Source: a bacterium (lineage in GTDB: Bacteria; Krumholzibacteriota; Krumholzibacteriia; JACNKJ01). From it: a stretch of DNA of 64,000 nt. Under the pieces are notes generated by a model. It made no database searches and was not told the DNA's origin. It worked only from the letters and a program-made list of their open reading frames with translations. Both the position numbers and the translations under genes were made by a program. The stretch is from the NCBI GenBank assembly GCA_024231955.1, contig JAAEPZ010000764.1, forward strand, positions 372,001 through 436,000, in the 5' to 3' direction. Within the stretch, counting starts at the first letter, position 1. Each line of letters starts with the position of its first letter. This document shows, piece after piece, positions 53,074 to 61,195 of this stretch.

Positions 53074-54573
53074 TTGAAGTGCCGGCAAAGAGGGAGCTTG
53101 GCCGGCCATCCCTTCCTGCCCTGGGGATTGGCCCTGTTCGCCCTTATTCTGCGACTTTACCGTCTCCACGGTCAGAGTTTGTGGGTGGACGAGATTTTCA
53201 CCATCAAAGCGATTCAGCACATTCTGCATCAGGATGCGCTCTTCCTGTTCAGGGACCTGCACGGGCCCCTCTACACTGCCGTTGGAGCACTTTGCCATGG
53301 GCTCATCCAGGGCGAATCCCTGCGCATCATCTCGGCGATAGCCGGCGCGGCGACAGTTATCCCGATCATGGCCTGGGGGCGGAGAGTCTCCAATGACCTC
53401 GAAGCTGCCCTCCTGGGATTGCTGGCCGCATTGAGTCCATTCGCTATTTGGTACGGACAGGAGATCCGCAACTACAGCTTTGTCCTCCTTCTGGCCGCTT
53501 GCCTCCTCCTGGCCTACGAATCCTGGCGGGAGGGCAATCCCGGACTGAAAGGTTTCCTTGGATTCGTACTCTGCGCCTGGTTAGGATTGCTGTCCAATCT
53601 CACTTTCGCCCTCTTCGTCATCGGATGTGGAGTGGCCCTGTTGGCCACAAATCGAGGGCGCAGACTTCGCACTCTGGGCTGGCTCCTTCTTGCTGCCGTT
53701 GCCGTAGCCCTGCTGGCCTCCCCCTGGCTGATCTCCTTCATCCAGCAGATGGCCCCGCAGCGACTGGTGGTGGACATGCCTGAATGGGAGGTTGCCCCCC
53801 TGCGCGGCGACACTACCTTTACCCCCCTGGCCCTGGTCTACACCATCTTCACTTTGATCGCCGGATTCAGCTTCGGACCATCTTTGATCGAACTCCATTG
53901 GGGGGTCGGCGGCGCGATCAAAGCTCACCTGCCGGCATTGGGTGCTTTCGCTCTCCTGATCGGAATGCCGCTTCTTACGGGATTCCTGAAAACGGAAAGA
54001 CGACGTCAAATCGAATGGACCATAATCATCGTAACTGTTTTAGGACTGGCCAGTTATCTGGCAATCAAGAACTTTAAGGTTTACAATGTGCGGTACGTGA
54101 GTATGGTTTGGCCTCTACTGCTAGTTATGGTCTGTTCGGGAGCTTTGCGCACCCCATGGAAGCGATTTCGGATAGGCATAATGTCAGGAGTACTGATCAT
54201 TTTTACCGTTTCCACTGGGCAGCATTTTTGGAATACGGCCTATGCCAAGGAAGATTGTCGGGGAGCAGCCATGGAAATGGAGCATCTTGCGACCTCATCC
54301 GATCTTATCATCGTGTCCATTATCAGTGATCCGTTCCTCCACTACTTCAATGGGGAGAGCACTGTCGGAGCGCTCTGGCCCGGGCAAAGTGCAGATCAGA
54401 TAGCAGTCAAGCTCGAGGAACTGGGAGCTCCCTCCCGATTCTGGCTAGTCAGTGCAAGAGAGTGGGAGTGGGGCACCAGGCAAACTCTTCTGGATGCATT
54501 TGTGGGATATGATCCGCAATTGAAGAGTTCTCATCACGGAGTTTATCTCTTTGAGATGACCAGACTTGAGTAG
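53074..54573 (+). CDS. GT39-like membrane glycosyltransferase (ArnT/PMT type)
   Basis: About 499 residues with roughly 11 predicted TM helices. It has the GT39/GT83 marks LRLYRLHGQSLWVDEIFT (the acidic DE pair in the first periplasmic loop) and LSPFAIWYGQEIRNYS. Such enzymes move a sugar from a polyprenyl carrier onto an acceptor on the periplasmic side. The soluble C-terminal part is about 100 residues. TTG at 53074 is taken as start because AGAGAGG precedes it; TTG at 53050 is also in frame. Confidence 0.85.
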   Translation: MKCRQRGSLAGHPFLPWGLALFALILRLYRLHGQSLWVDEIFTIKAIQHILHQDALFLFRDLHGPLYTAVGALCHGLIQGESLRIISAIAGAATVIPIMAWGRRVSNDLEAALLGLLAALSPFAIWYGQEIRNYSFVLLLAACLLLAYESWREGNPGLKGFLGFVLCAWLGLLSNLTFALFVIGCGVALLATNRGRRLRTLGWLLLAAVAVALLASPWLISFIQQMAPQRLVVDMPEWEVAPLRGDTTFTPLALVYTIFTLIAGFSFGPSLIELHWGVGGAIKAHLPALGAFALLIGMPLLTGFLKTERRRQIEWTIIIVTVLGLASYLAIKNFKVYNVRYVSMVWPLLLVMVCSGALRTPWKRFRIGIMSGVLIIFTVSTGQHFWNTAYAKEDCRGAAMEMEHLATSSDLIIVSIISDPFLHYFNGESTVGALWPGQSADQIAVKLEELGAPSRFWLVSAREWEWGTRQTLLDAFVGYDPQLKSSHHGVYLFEMTRLE

Positions 54574-54656
54574 TTTGACATCTGGCATCGTTGTTGCTGC
54601 ATATCGAAGTGGGAAAACCCCTCAAAGCATTATAAAAACAAGAGGATAGCTTGGGA

Positions 54657-55445
54657 ATGCCTGATAAATCAAAGCCACAGGGACGTTTGTTGTCCTGTAT
54701 CTGGGTCGTAGTGTTGACAGCAATGCTCTCCGGATGTTCCGGGGGGAGCAGTAATCCGGTCAAAGTGCACACCATTGATGCGGATTACACGGTACCCGGA
54801 ACCGAGACGATGGATAGTAATCCGCGATATCTGCTGGGCCCCGAAGATAAACTGGAGATCAAGTTCATCGGTGATTCCAGTCTCAATACAACACTACTGA
54901 TCACACCCGACGGTTTCATAACGATTCCTCTCGTTGAGAAACCTATCCAGTGTGCAGGCATGACAATCCAAGAGGTAACTGACAGCATCTTGTCTGAGTT
55001 GGGCAAGTACATAAACAACCCGATGATCTATCTGAATATTATCGAAATCGGCAGCATGCACGTGTTTGTGCTGGGCAATGTCAAGTTGCCTCAGGCCGTC
55101 AATGTTAAACCTCTGACCCTGGCGAGCGCCATCACAGCCTGTGGCGGAATACATCGGGATGGACAGCGGAAACAGATCATTGTGCTCAGACGCAATCCGG
55201 GCAAGGCGCCGACAATGTTCGAGGTTGATTTCACGGATCTTCTCGATGGCAAATCGCTGGCGCCGGACATCCCGTTGCAGCGCTACGATATCGTGATCGT
55301 TCCGAAGAGCCGTGTTGCCAAGATGCGTGATTGGGTTAGCGCAGTCTTCGCGAATAATTATGCTGTACTCCGTTTCGGACTTGAGGCGATCTGGCTCGAT
55401 CAGGCAATTCAGAACGAACTTGATTTCTACAAAACAGGCAATTAG
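54657..55445 (+). CDS. Polysaccharide export lipoprotein, Wza-like
   Basis: A 262-residue outer-membrane polysaccharide export protein. The signal peptide ends with lipobox MLSGC. The polysaccharide export domain starts YLLGPEDKLEIKFIGDSSLNTTLLITPDG. A SLBB-type domain follows (HVFVLGNVKLPQAVNVKPLTLASAITACGG). The C-terminus (VFANNYAVLRFGLEAIWLDQ) may form the barrel-spanning helix. Shorter than E. coli Wza (379), as in many EPS loci. ATG at 54657, AGAGGA ten bases upstream; a TTG at 54651 is possible. Confidence 0.92.
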   Translation: MPDKSKPQGRLLSCIWVVVLTAMLSGCSGGSSNPVKVHTIDADYTVPGTETMDSNPRYLLGPEDKLEIKFIGDSSLNTTLLITPDGFITIPLVEKPIQCAGMTIQEVTDSILSELGKYINNPMIYLNIIEIGSMHVFVLGNVKLPQAVNVKPLTLASAITACGGIHRDGQRKQIIVLRRNPGKAPTMFEVDFTDLLDGKSLAPDIPLQRYDIVIVPKSRVAKMRDWVSAVFANNYAVLRFGLEAIWLDQAIQNELDFYKTGN

Positions 55446-55459
55446 GACCGGATAATACG

Positions 55460-56857
55460 ATGGAAGACACACCGAGAACAAATACAGATCTTGTTGCCAA
55501 CCCGCACAAGGAAGCCGGACAGCTTTCCGTTCGTGAGTTTGTCGCAGTTGTATTCATTCATAAATGGACGATCTTTGTCTCCTTCCTGATCCTGCTCTTC
55601 GCTATCTTGTGGGGGCTCTCGCTGAGGGAGCGGGTATATGTGGCGTCCGTCAAGTTCTACATTAATCGCGCCCTGCAACAACAGGCGTCTCTACGCTATG
55701 TTGGGCTTCTGGAATGGGAAGAGGAGATCAACTCTCTGGCCGAAATGGGCCGCAGCCAAGGGGTGCTGACCGGTGTTGCTCGTGAATTTGATGAACTGCG
55801 CGGCTGGGAGAATCCGCCTCTGGCAAGAATGCAGGAGGTTGCTGGTAGCATCGCTACTATCGTTGAGGTGACACCAGTTCCCGAAACCGACATCATCAAC
55901 ATCCTGGTTCGGGATGCCGATGCAGATACGGCTCTAGTACTGGCGGAACTCTATGGAAGTAATTTCATCAAGGAGTTCATGCATATATCCCACAAGAGCC
56001 ACGGTAAGGATTTCTTTGAGAATGCACTGATCGATCTGGAAAATAAAATCGAGGAGACGAACGCCAAGAAGGTAGTTCTTCAGTCAGAGCAGGACCTTTA
56101 TAGCTGGGAACACGAAATTGGCGCCCTGAATGAGTCTGTTCAACTCCTGGAACGCGAGTTAATCAACATGCAGATGCGTCGAGGTATGTTGGAAAAACAG
56201 ATTGAACTTGAGTCCCGGTTCTTCGATGACCCAGATAACTTTGTTCTGACAACCAGATTGAGGGAGAACAAGCTGATCGATCAAATCGAATATGAGTTGG
56301 GACGATTGGAATTTGAGCTTTCCCGTCTGAGCAGTACCTACACTGCAGAGCATCGTCTGGTCAAGGCTCAGCATATGCAAATCGAAGCAACAAAGATTCA
56401 ACGGTTCTCAATGATTGAAGCGGTAATCGTCGAGAACAGACAACGTGTTGAGGAACTGTTTTCCGGTGAGATACATCTTCAACAAGAGATCGACCGGATC
56501 AGAAAACGTCTTGCCGAAATTCCGGCGGGTGCAGCGCAACTGGAATACTACAACTCCTACCTCGTCTCCCAATGGCGTCTTCATAGCGAGTTGATTCAGA
56601 AATATAATGATGCCGTTGCCAGTGTCGAACAGAGCCTGCTTGAAAACGAAGTCGTACAATTGGGACCTCCGAATATCGGTGGGCTTGAGGGGCAGACTCC
56701 CAAAATTGTGTCCTTTTTCGTTGCCCCTATTTTCGCCCTGCTCCTCTCGCTCTCCCTTGCTTTCCTTATGGAGGCCACCAATCATAGCTTCCAGAAGCCA
56801 GCAGATATTGAGGACTTTACCGGCTTGCCGGTATTAGCATCGTTCAGGAAGATCTAA
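55460..56857 (+). CDS. Wzz/GumC-type chain-length determinant protein
   Basis: A 465-residue inner-membrane protein. TM1 is near residues 36-55 (KWTIFVSFLILLFAILWGLSL). Then comes a long periplasmic coiled-coil region (about 170-400) and TM2 near the end (IVSFFVAPIFALLLSLSLAFLME). It lacks a fused tyrosine-kinase domain; the ATPase is encoded separately just downstream. Sets polymer length and couples polymerisation to export through the Wza-like protein. Confidence 0.9.
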   Translation: MEDTPRTNTDLVANPHKEAGQLSVREFVAVVFIHKWTIFVSFLILLFAILWGLSLRERVYVASVKFYINRALQQQASLRYVGLLEWEEEINSLAEMGRSQGVLTGVAREFDELRGWENPPLARMQEVAGSIATIVEVTPVPETDIINILVRDADADTALVLAELYGSNFIKEFMHISHKSHGKDFFENALIDLENKIEETNAKKVVLQSEQDLYSWEHEIGALNESVQLLERELINMQMRRGMLEKQIELESRFFDDPDNFVLTTRLRENKLIDQIEYELGRLEFELSRLSSTYTAEHRLVKAQHMQIEATKIQRFSMIEAVIVENRQRVEELFSGEIHLQQEIDRIRKRLAEIPAGAAQLEYYNSYLVSQWRLHSELIQKYNDAVASVEQSLLENEVVQLGPPNIGGLEGQTPKIVSFFVAPIFALLLSLSLAFLMEATNHSFQKPADIEDFTGLPVLASFRKI

Positions 56858-56866
56858 GGTAGGATC

Positions 56867-57541
56867 ATGAAGCATTTCATCGAGCAAAGCGCTATAGGGG
56901 AGAAGCCTAACCCCACCCATTTCAACGAAGAGATCCTCCCCGAGTTGGAGTCCCTCTATGCGGTACTTCGCCCGGAATTGGCCAAAAGTAACAACTTCAT
57001 ATATCTGGCCTCCACCAACAGGGGCGAGGGCTCAAGCACGATCGCCTGGGCATTGGCCTATTACATCGCCATGCGTGAGAACCAGGATTGTCTTTTTGTC
57101 GATGGTGATATCAAACATCCGGTGATAAGAGTGGACGACAGCATGCCGGAGTTGGGCCTGAGCGAATACCTGTTCTCGGATATTGATTTCAAGCTGCTCC
57201 CCTTCAAGACCGAGCTGCAAAACCTGTCCGCAATTCACAGCGGGAATATCAAAGGATCCTACGTCCATCTCTCGGATCAGAAATCGGACAATTTCATTGA
57301 AGAGGCAAGTCGCTTCTACCGGACCGTTATCTTCAATTCCGCGCCAGGGTTCAGCAAATATGCAGAGATGTGGGGCAAGCGATCCGACGCCCTGTTGGTT
57401 GTATCCCAATATCGTTCGACCAAACGTCAGATTCTGGAGAGGATGCTCCTGGGCTTCAAACAGGCCGACATCCCGGTTACGGGTATAATACTTAACAAAA
57501 TCATCTTCCCCGTACCTGATTTCCTATATCGGCGGCTCTAA
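56867..57541 (+). CDS. BY-kinase-like ATPase with degenerate nucleotide motifs
   Basis: A 224-residue CpsD/CapB-type protein next to the chain-length regulator. The fold markers are present (FIYLASTNRGEGSST, CLFVDGDIKHP, ALLVVSQYRSTKR, PVTGIILNK). The Walker A Lys (normally GxGKST) is Ser 56 and the Walker B Asp is Asn 157 (IFNSAPG). No C-terminal tyrosine cluster is seen; it ends FLYRRL. Probably a non-catalytic partner of the Wzz-like protein. Confidence 0.85.
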   Translation: MKHFIEQSAIGEKPNPTHFNEEILPELESLYAVLRPELAKSNNFIYLASTNRGEGSSTIAWALAYYIAMRENQDCLFVDGDIKHPVIRVDDSMPELGLSEYLFSDIDFKLLPFKTELQNLSAIHSGNIKGSYVHLSDQKSDNFIEEASRFYRTVIFNSAPGFSKYAEMWGKRSDALLVVSQYRSTKRQILERMLLGFKQADIPVTGIILNKIIFPVPDFLYRRL

Positions 57542-57543
57542 TC

Positions 57544-59043
57544 ATGCAGCGGGTGGTCTTTCAGAAAACACCCATTCTGGAGAGATTGGCCGGAAAGCTA
57601 GCCTTCAACGGTATCTTTTTCGCCGCAATCTTCATTGGATGTCTGCTTTCGTTAACCTTCAATAGCGGCAACTGGATTCACATTGTAGTCGTGGGGATCA
57701 TCCCTTTCCTGATGTACGCCCTGATCAAGAACACCATGATGGTGTTTCTGATCTGGATCGGCTCAACGCCCATTCTCAGCAATTTTGTGCGCGTCAATCT
57801 TGGCGCAGGGATCCCGGATATCACCATCAACAGAATCGCCATCATTCTATTGATGATGACGCTTGTATTTCAGGCAGCCTCGAAGACCAGGACAATCAAG
57901 CGTACTACCGACCTTGAGTGGGCTATGCTGGGTTTCGGCCTGATTATCCTGCCCGCGATATTCAATGCATATGACCCAATTCAGGCCGGTCAGCAGATCT
58001 TCGATCACATCATCACCCCCTTCATCGTTTTCACGCTATCAAAGAATCTGATCTCCTCTCGTGAGATGATGCGCCCGCTGATCTGGACGCTGGGTATCGT
58101 AACCCTCTATTGCGCCGTTCTGGGATTCCAGGAGCACTTCACCGAATACAGCTTCTTCACAGATTCCGGAAGGTTGAACTGGACTCAGGAGGACATGGCG
58201 GACAGAATTCAGGGACCATTCGACAGCCCCCAGGTTCTGGGGTCAGTGATGGTTGGCGGAGTTGTGTTCTTCTTTTACCAGATGATAAATTCCGCTCGGA
58301 ACAGTGTGAAGTTCTTCAGCCTACTCATTGTTGTCGTCCATACATTCGTGACCTACTGGACATACCGTCGCTCCGTCTGGATGGGCTATGTCGCTACAAT
58401 GATATTCTTGGCTATGGTGGATAAACGCTTCCTGAAGATGTTCTCCGTAATGACGATTGTCGGGATTTTCCTGTTCATCTCTAACTGGGAGCTCATCTCC
58501 CAATCCAACGTTTTCCAGGAGCGGGTAGCCAATGCCCGTACCGTTAATGACCGCTGGGTAATCTGGATCACCAGCATCGAGATCATCAAACAATTTCCCG
58601 TCTGGGGTACCGGCCTTGGCTGGTTCGGCACCTATTTCCAGAAATATTTCACCTTCTTCGGCAATACGGTAACGACCGACTACGCCCACGGCATCACATC
58701 GGCCCACAATTCCTACATCCGGATGTGGGTGGAGGGGGGGCCGATGCTTCTTATCAGCTATTTGATCATCCTTGTACTGATGACCAAAAGAGTATTCCTG
58801 TTGCTAATCAAAAAGATCGAACATCCCTTCGTCGGCACGATGGAGGTAATGGTTTTCGTCGGTATCTGCCTTACTCAGTACCTGCAATCTCTGACCACCG
58901 ACCTGATTTTTCACGGACAGTACTCGGCAATTCTGATCTTCGTCATCGGCGGGGTCCTGTTCCAGGACAAGCCCAAAATGAAACCGGTTGCCGCTTCTCA
59001 TCCAAGTGTATACAAACCTCCCCCTGAGAATGAGGACACTTGA
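57544..59043 (+). CDS. O-antigen ligase/Wzy-like polymerase
   Basis: A 499-residue protein with about 11-12 TM helices and the Wzy_C pattern: a large periplasmic loop (WVIWITSIEIIKQFPVWGTGLGWFG) followed by ITSAHNSYIRMWVEGGPMLLISY. Polymerase or ligase cannot be told apart by sequence; in a Wzz/Wza locus a polymerase role is likelier. The stop overlaps the next GT4 gene. Confidence 0.88.
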   Translation: MQRVVFQKTPILERLAGKLAFNGIFFAAIFIGCLLSLTFNSGNWIHIVVVGIIPFLMYALIKNTMMVFLIWIGSTPILSNFVRVNLGAGIPDITINRIAIILLMMTLVFQAASKTRTIKRTTDLEWAMLGFGLIILPAIFNAYDPIQAGQQIFDHIITPFIVFTLSKNLISSREMMRPLIWTLGIVTLYCAVLGFQEHFTEYSFFTDSGRLNWTQEDMADRIQGPFDSPQVLGSVMVGGVVFFFYQMINSARNSVKFFSLLIVVVHTFVTYWTYRRSVWMGYVATMIFLAMVDKRFLKMFSVMTIVGIFLFISNWELISQSNVFQERVANARTVNDRWVIWITSIEIIKQFPVWGTGLGWFGTYFQKYFTFFGNTVTTDYAHGITSAHNSYIRMWVEGGPMLLISYLIILVLMTKRVFLLLIKKIEHPFVGTMEVMVFVGICLTQYLQSLTTDLIFHGQYSAILIFVIGGVLFQDKPKMKPVAASHPSVYKPPPENEDT

Positions 59044-60146
59044 GGATCGCCATTCTGGCACCAACGGCTGCACCTGCGTTTCTGGCGGAAACGTCGGCTG
59101 CGATAGGTGGAGCGGAACGCCAGTTGGCTGCACTCGGACATGCTCTGACCGAACGGGGACATGAGGTTGACCTCCTCGTAGCCGGGACATCCGGAATCCC
59201 GGTTACGACCTCCTCCGGCACCATCTGGCCGATTTATCGTCTGGGGGGGGTACCTCTTCTCAAACTGATCCATCCCAAGGGCAGTTCGATAGTGAGATTC
59301 CTCCGTGAGAAACGGAGCGATGTCGTGCTCCAACGGGGAGCATCGGAACTGACCGGACTGTCAGCCTGGGCATGCGGGAAACTGAATATTCCCTTTGTTT
59401 TTTGTCTGGCAAGTGACACCGATCTGAAGCGAGGCGCGGAGATTCTACCTCATCCACAGGATCGCCTGCTGTACAGATGGGGACTTGCAAGAGCGGACAG
59501 GATTGTCGCCCAGACCCGAGACCAGGCCAGCCTGCTGGAGAGGGCCTATAAGAGGGAAGCGGTGGTTCTCCCCTCTTTCCCTCACTATTCAGCCCCCGCA
59601 ACAACAAAAGAAGAGCCGGGCAGTGCCATTCTATGGGGGGGGAACATTCGTCCAATCAAGCGACCCGAGTGGCTCCTTGAACTTGCCCACCTCAGACCTG
59701 ACCTTGACTTCATAGTGTTCGGAGGGATCGCCCCCGGTCATGCCAAGTATGCCGAGGATATCATCTCCAGGCTGATTGCGCAGCCGAACATCGAGTATCT
59801 TGGTCCCGTTGCCCCCGGAGATCTTGGTTCAGTATTTGACCGGTGTAAGATCCTGCTAAACACATCTGAGGCTGAGGGCTTCCCGAACACCTTCCTGGAG
59901 GCTTGGCAGCGGGGGCTTCAAGTCGTGGCGACAGTTGACGCAGATGGTTTGCTTAAAGAGCGAGGGCTTGGCAAGTTTACGGATTCCGTATCCGGCATAT
60001 CGGCACATGTTTCCGATATTCTGAAATCGCCTGAAGATATTTCAGGAAAGAGAATATTGGACGCACGGGAATTTGTAGACGACAATTTCAATATGGAGCG
60101 GATCAGCGAACGCTGGGATACCCTGCTCAAAGATATGACCTCTTGA
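59040..60146 (+). CDS. GT4-family glycosyltransferase
   Basis: A 368-residue glycosyltransferase. N-terminal RIAILAPTAAPAFLAETSAAIGGAERQLAALG (donor-side start), C-terminal ILWGGNIRPIKRPEWLLELA and LLNTSEAEGFPNTFLEAWQRG, the latter the E-x7-E type GT4 motif. TTG start overlapping the preceding stop (TTGA). Cytosolic face, lipid-linked glycan elongation. Confidence 0.9.
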   Translation: MRIAILAPTAAPAFLAETSAAIGGAERQLAALGHALTERGHEVDLLVAGTSGIPVTTSSGTIWPIYRLGGVPLLKLIHPKGSSIVRFLREKRSDVVLQRGASELTGLSAWACGKLNIPFVFCLASDTDLKRGAEILPHPQDRLLYRWGLARADRIVAQTRDQASLLERAYKREAVVLPSFPHYSAPATTKEEPGSAILWGGNIRPIKRPEWLLELAHLRPDLDFIVFGGIAPGHAKYAEDIISRLIAQPNIEYLGPVAPGDLGSVFDRCKILLNTSEAEGFPNTFLEAWQRGLQVVATVDADGLLKERGLGKFTDSVSGISAHVSDILKSPEDISGKRILDAREFVDDNFNMERISERWDTLLKDMTS

Positions 60147-60304
60147 GCCATATCTTGAGGTCCAATTTCGCCGACCGGATCCGTGGTGGACACTTGAGTA
60201 TAATTGCAATGAAATGATACCATTAGTACTGGATAATCGTTTTGCCAGTATGCTATACTTTCAACCTCAAACAAGCATGTGAAACAGTGCCGTTACATTC
60301 TCTT

Positions 60305-60338
60305 GGAGGGCATATCGAAACTTCGCTACCGATCTGAA
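60305..60338 (+). repeat. Conserved EPS leader element, copy 2, block 1
   Basis: The partner of 52232-52265: GGAGGGCATAT at the start and CGATCTGAA at the end; 25 of 34 identical. Ends 43 bases before the start codon (75 in copy 1). Confidence 0.6.
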
Positions 60339-60356
60339 TTAGCTTGAAGATCATCT

Positions 60357-60371
60357 CAGCCACACATCAAG
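60357..60371 (+). repeat. Conserved EPS leader element, copy 2, block 2
   Basis: CAGCCACACATCAAG, 13 of 15 identical to 52313-52327, and running into the AAGGAG ribosome site (60369-60374). Confidence 0.55.
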
Positions 60372-60381
60372 GAGTTCGAGC

Positions 60382-61113
60382 TTGAAGAAGACTTCAGTGA
60401 TTGCTGACTCTGCTGGCGAGGGGTACAGAGGAAGGTCTGGCCCTAGCCTGACTCTTGTTTCCAATGTGCCCATGAATGAAGCGTACAACAGCGGTGCTGC
60501 CGCCAAACGGCTATTCGATTTGGTTACTGCGTGTATAGCGGTGCTTTTGCTTTTGCCAGTCTTTTTGATTGTAGCTCTGGCTGTGGCCATTTCTTCTCCC
60601 GGACCGCTCATCTTTACCCAGCGGCGAGTTGGGGAGAACGGCAATACCTTCAAGTTCTACAAGTTCCGTACGATGTACTTCAGGAATGACGATTCGATTC
60701 ACCGGGCCTATTCCGAGCGTCTAATCAATGGCTGGGTGGCTCAGGGGAATTCTGACAATTCCTTCAAGATGGCAAACGACCCGAGAGTTACCCCTGTGGG
60801 CCGTTTCTTGCGAAAGAGCAGCCTTGATGAACTGCCCCAGCTTTTCAATGTTATCATGGGGCACATGAGTATGGTTGGCCCCAGGCCACCAATCGAGTAC
60901 GAAGTGGAGTACTATCAGGAATGGCACAAGCAACGACTGCTGATCAAACCGGGAATCACAGGATTGTGGCAAGTCAGTGGCCGCAGCAGTGTACCTTTCG
61001 ATGAAATGGTCATGCTGGATATCCACTACCTCGAACACTGGTCGCTCTTGCTTGATATCAAGATTCTGCTGCGCACTATCCCCGTCGTTCTCTTCGGAGT
61101 CGGCGGTGTTTGA
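60382..61113 (+). CDS. Initiating sugar-phosphate transferase, copy 2
   Basis: A second 243-residue monotopic phosphoglycosyl transferase. Hydrophobic segment VTACIAVLLLLPVFLIVALAV near residue 50, SSPGPLIFTQRRVGENG, YKFRTM, LRKSSLDELPQLFNVIMGHMSMVGPRPP with the catalytic Asp-Glu, and KPGITGLWQVSGRSS. TTG start with AAGGAG seven bases upstream. Same length as the 52341 copy and clearly paralogous. It may start a second glycan or use another donor sugar. Confidence 0.93.
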   Translation: MKKTSVIADSAGEGYRGRSGPSLTLVSNVPMNEAYNSGAAAKRLFDLVTACIAVLLLLPVFLIVALAVAISSPGPLIFTQRRVGENGNTFKFYKFRTMYFRNDDSIHRAYSERLINGWVAQGNSDNSFKMANDPRVTPVGRFLRKSSLDELPQLFNVIMGHMSMVGPRPPIEYEVEYYQEWHKQRLLIKPGITGLWQVSGRSSVPFDEMVMLDIHYLEHWSLLLDIKILLRTIPVVLFGVGGV

Positions 61114-61127
61114 GGACAATCTTTCGG

Positions 61128-61156
61128 TTGACATTCACGACTAGGCGAAATACACA
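61128..61156 (+). promoter_or_regulatory. Candidate promoter overlapping the terminator
   Basis: Perfect TTGACA (61128-61133), 17 bases, TACACA (61151-61156, 3 of 6). The predicted start, near 61163, is inside the terminator loop, so its transcript would lack the left hairpin arm and escape termination. Confidence 0.45.
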
Positions 61157-61179
61157 GGGGCAAACGCTCCTGTTTTTTT
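61154..61179 (+). terminator. Intrinsic terminator after second sugar transferase
   Basis: Stem ACAGGGGC with GCTCCTGT (eight pairs, one G-U), loop AAAC, then seven T. Ends the 51-61 kb EPS transcript and lies 16 bases before the next start codon. Confidence 0.9.
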
Positions 61180-61195
61180 GAGATGGAGGTATGCT

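Larger units (their letters stand above)
60147..60381 (+). promoter_or_regulatory. 235-base intergenic leader before second sugar transferase
   Basis: An AT-rich, non-coding stretch. It contains an extended -10-like TGCTATACT (60251-60259) without a clear -35, then conserved blocks at 60305-60338 and 60357-60371 shared with the 52.2 kb leader. A separate promoter and regulation for the downstream gene are likely. Confidence 0.5.

Noticed and set aside
60322..60338. Resemblance of the EPS leader to the ops/JUMPstart element (GGTAGCG)
   Set aside because: The GGTAGCG core appears only on the strand opposite to transcription and only in copy 2, so it could not act as an ops pause site for these genes.
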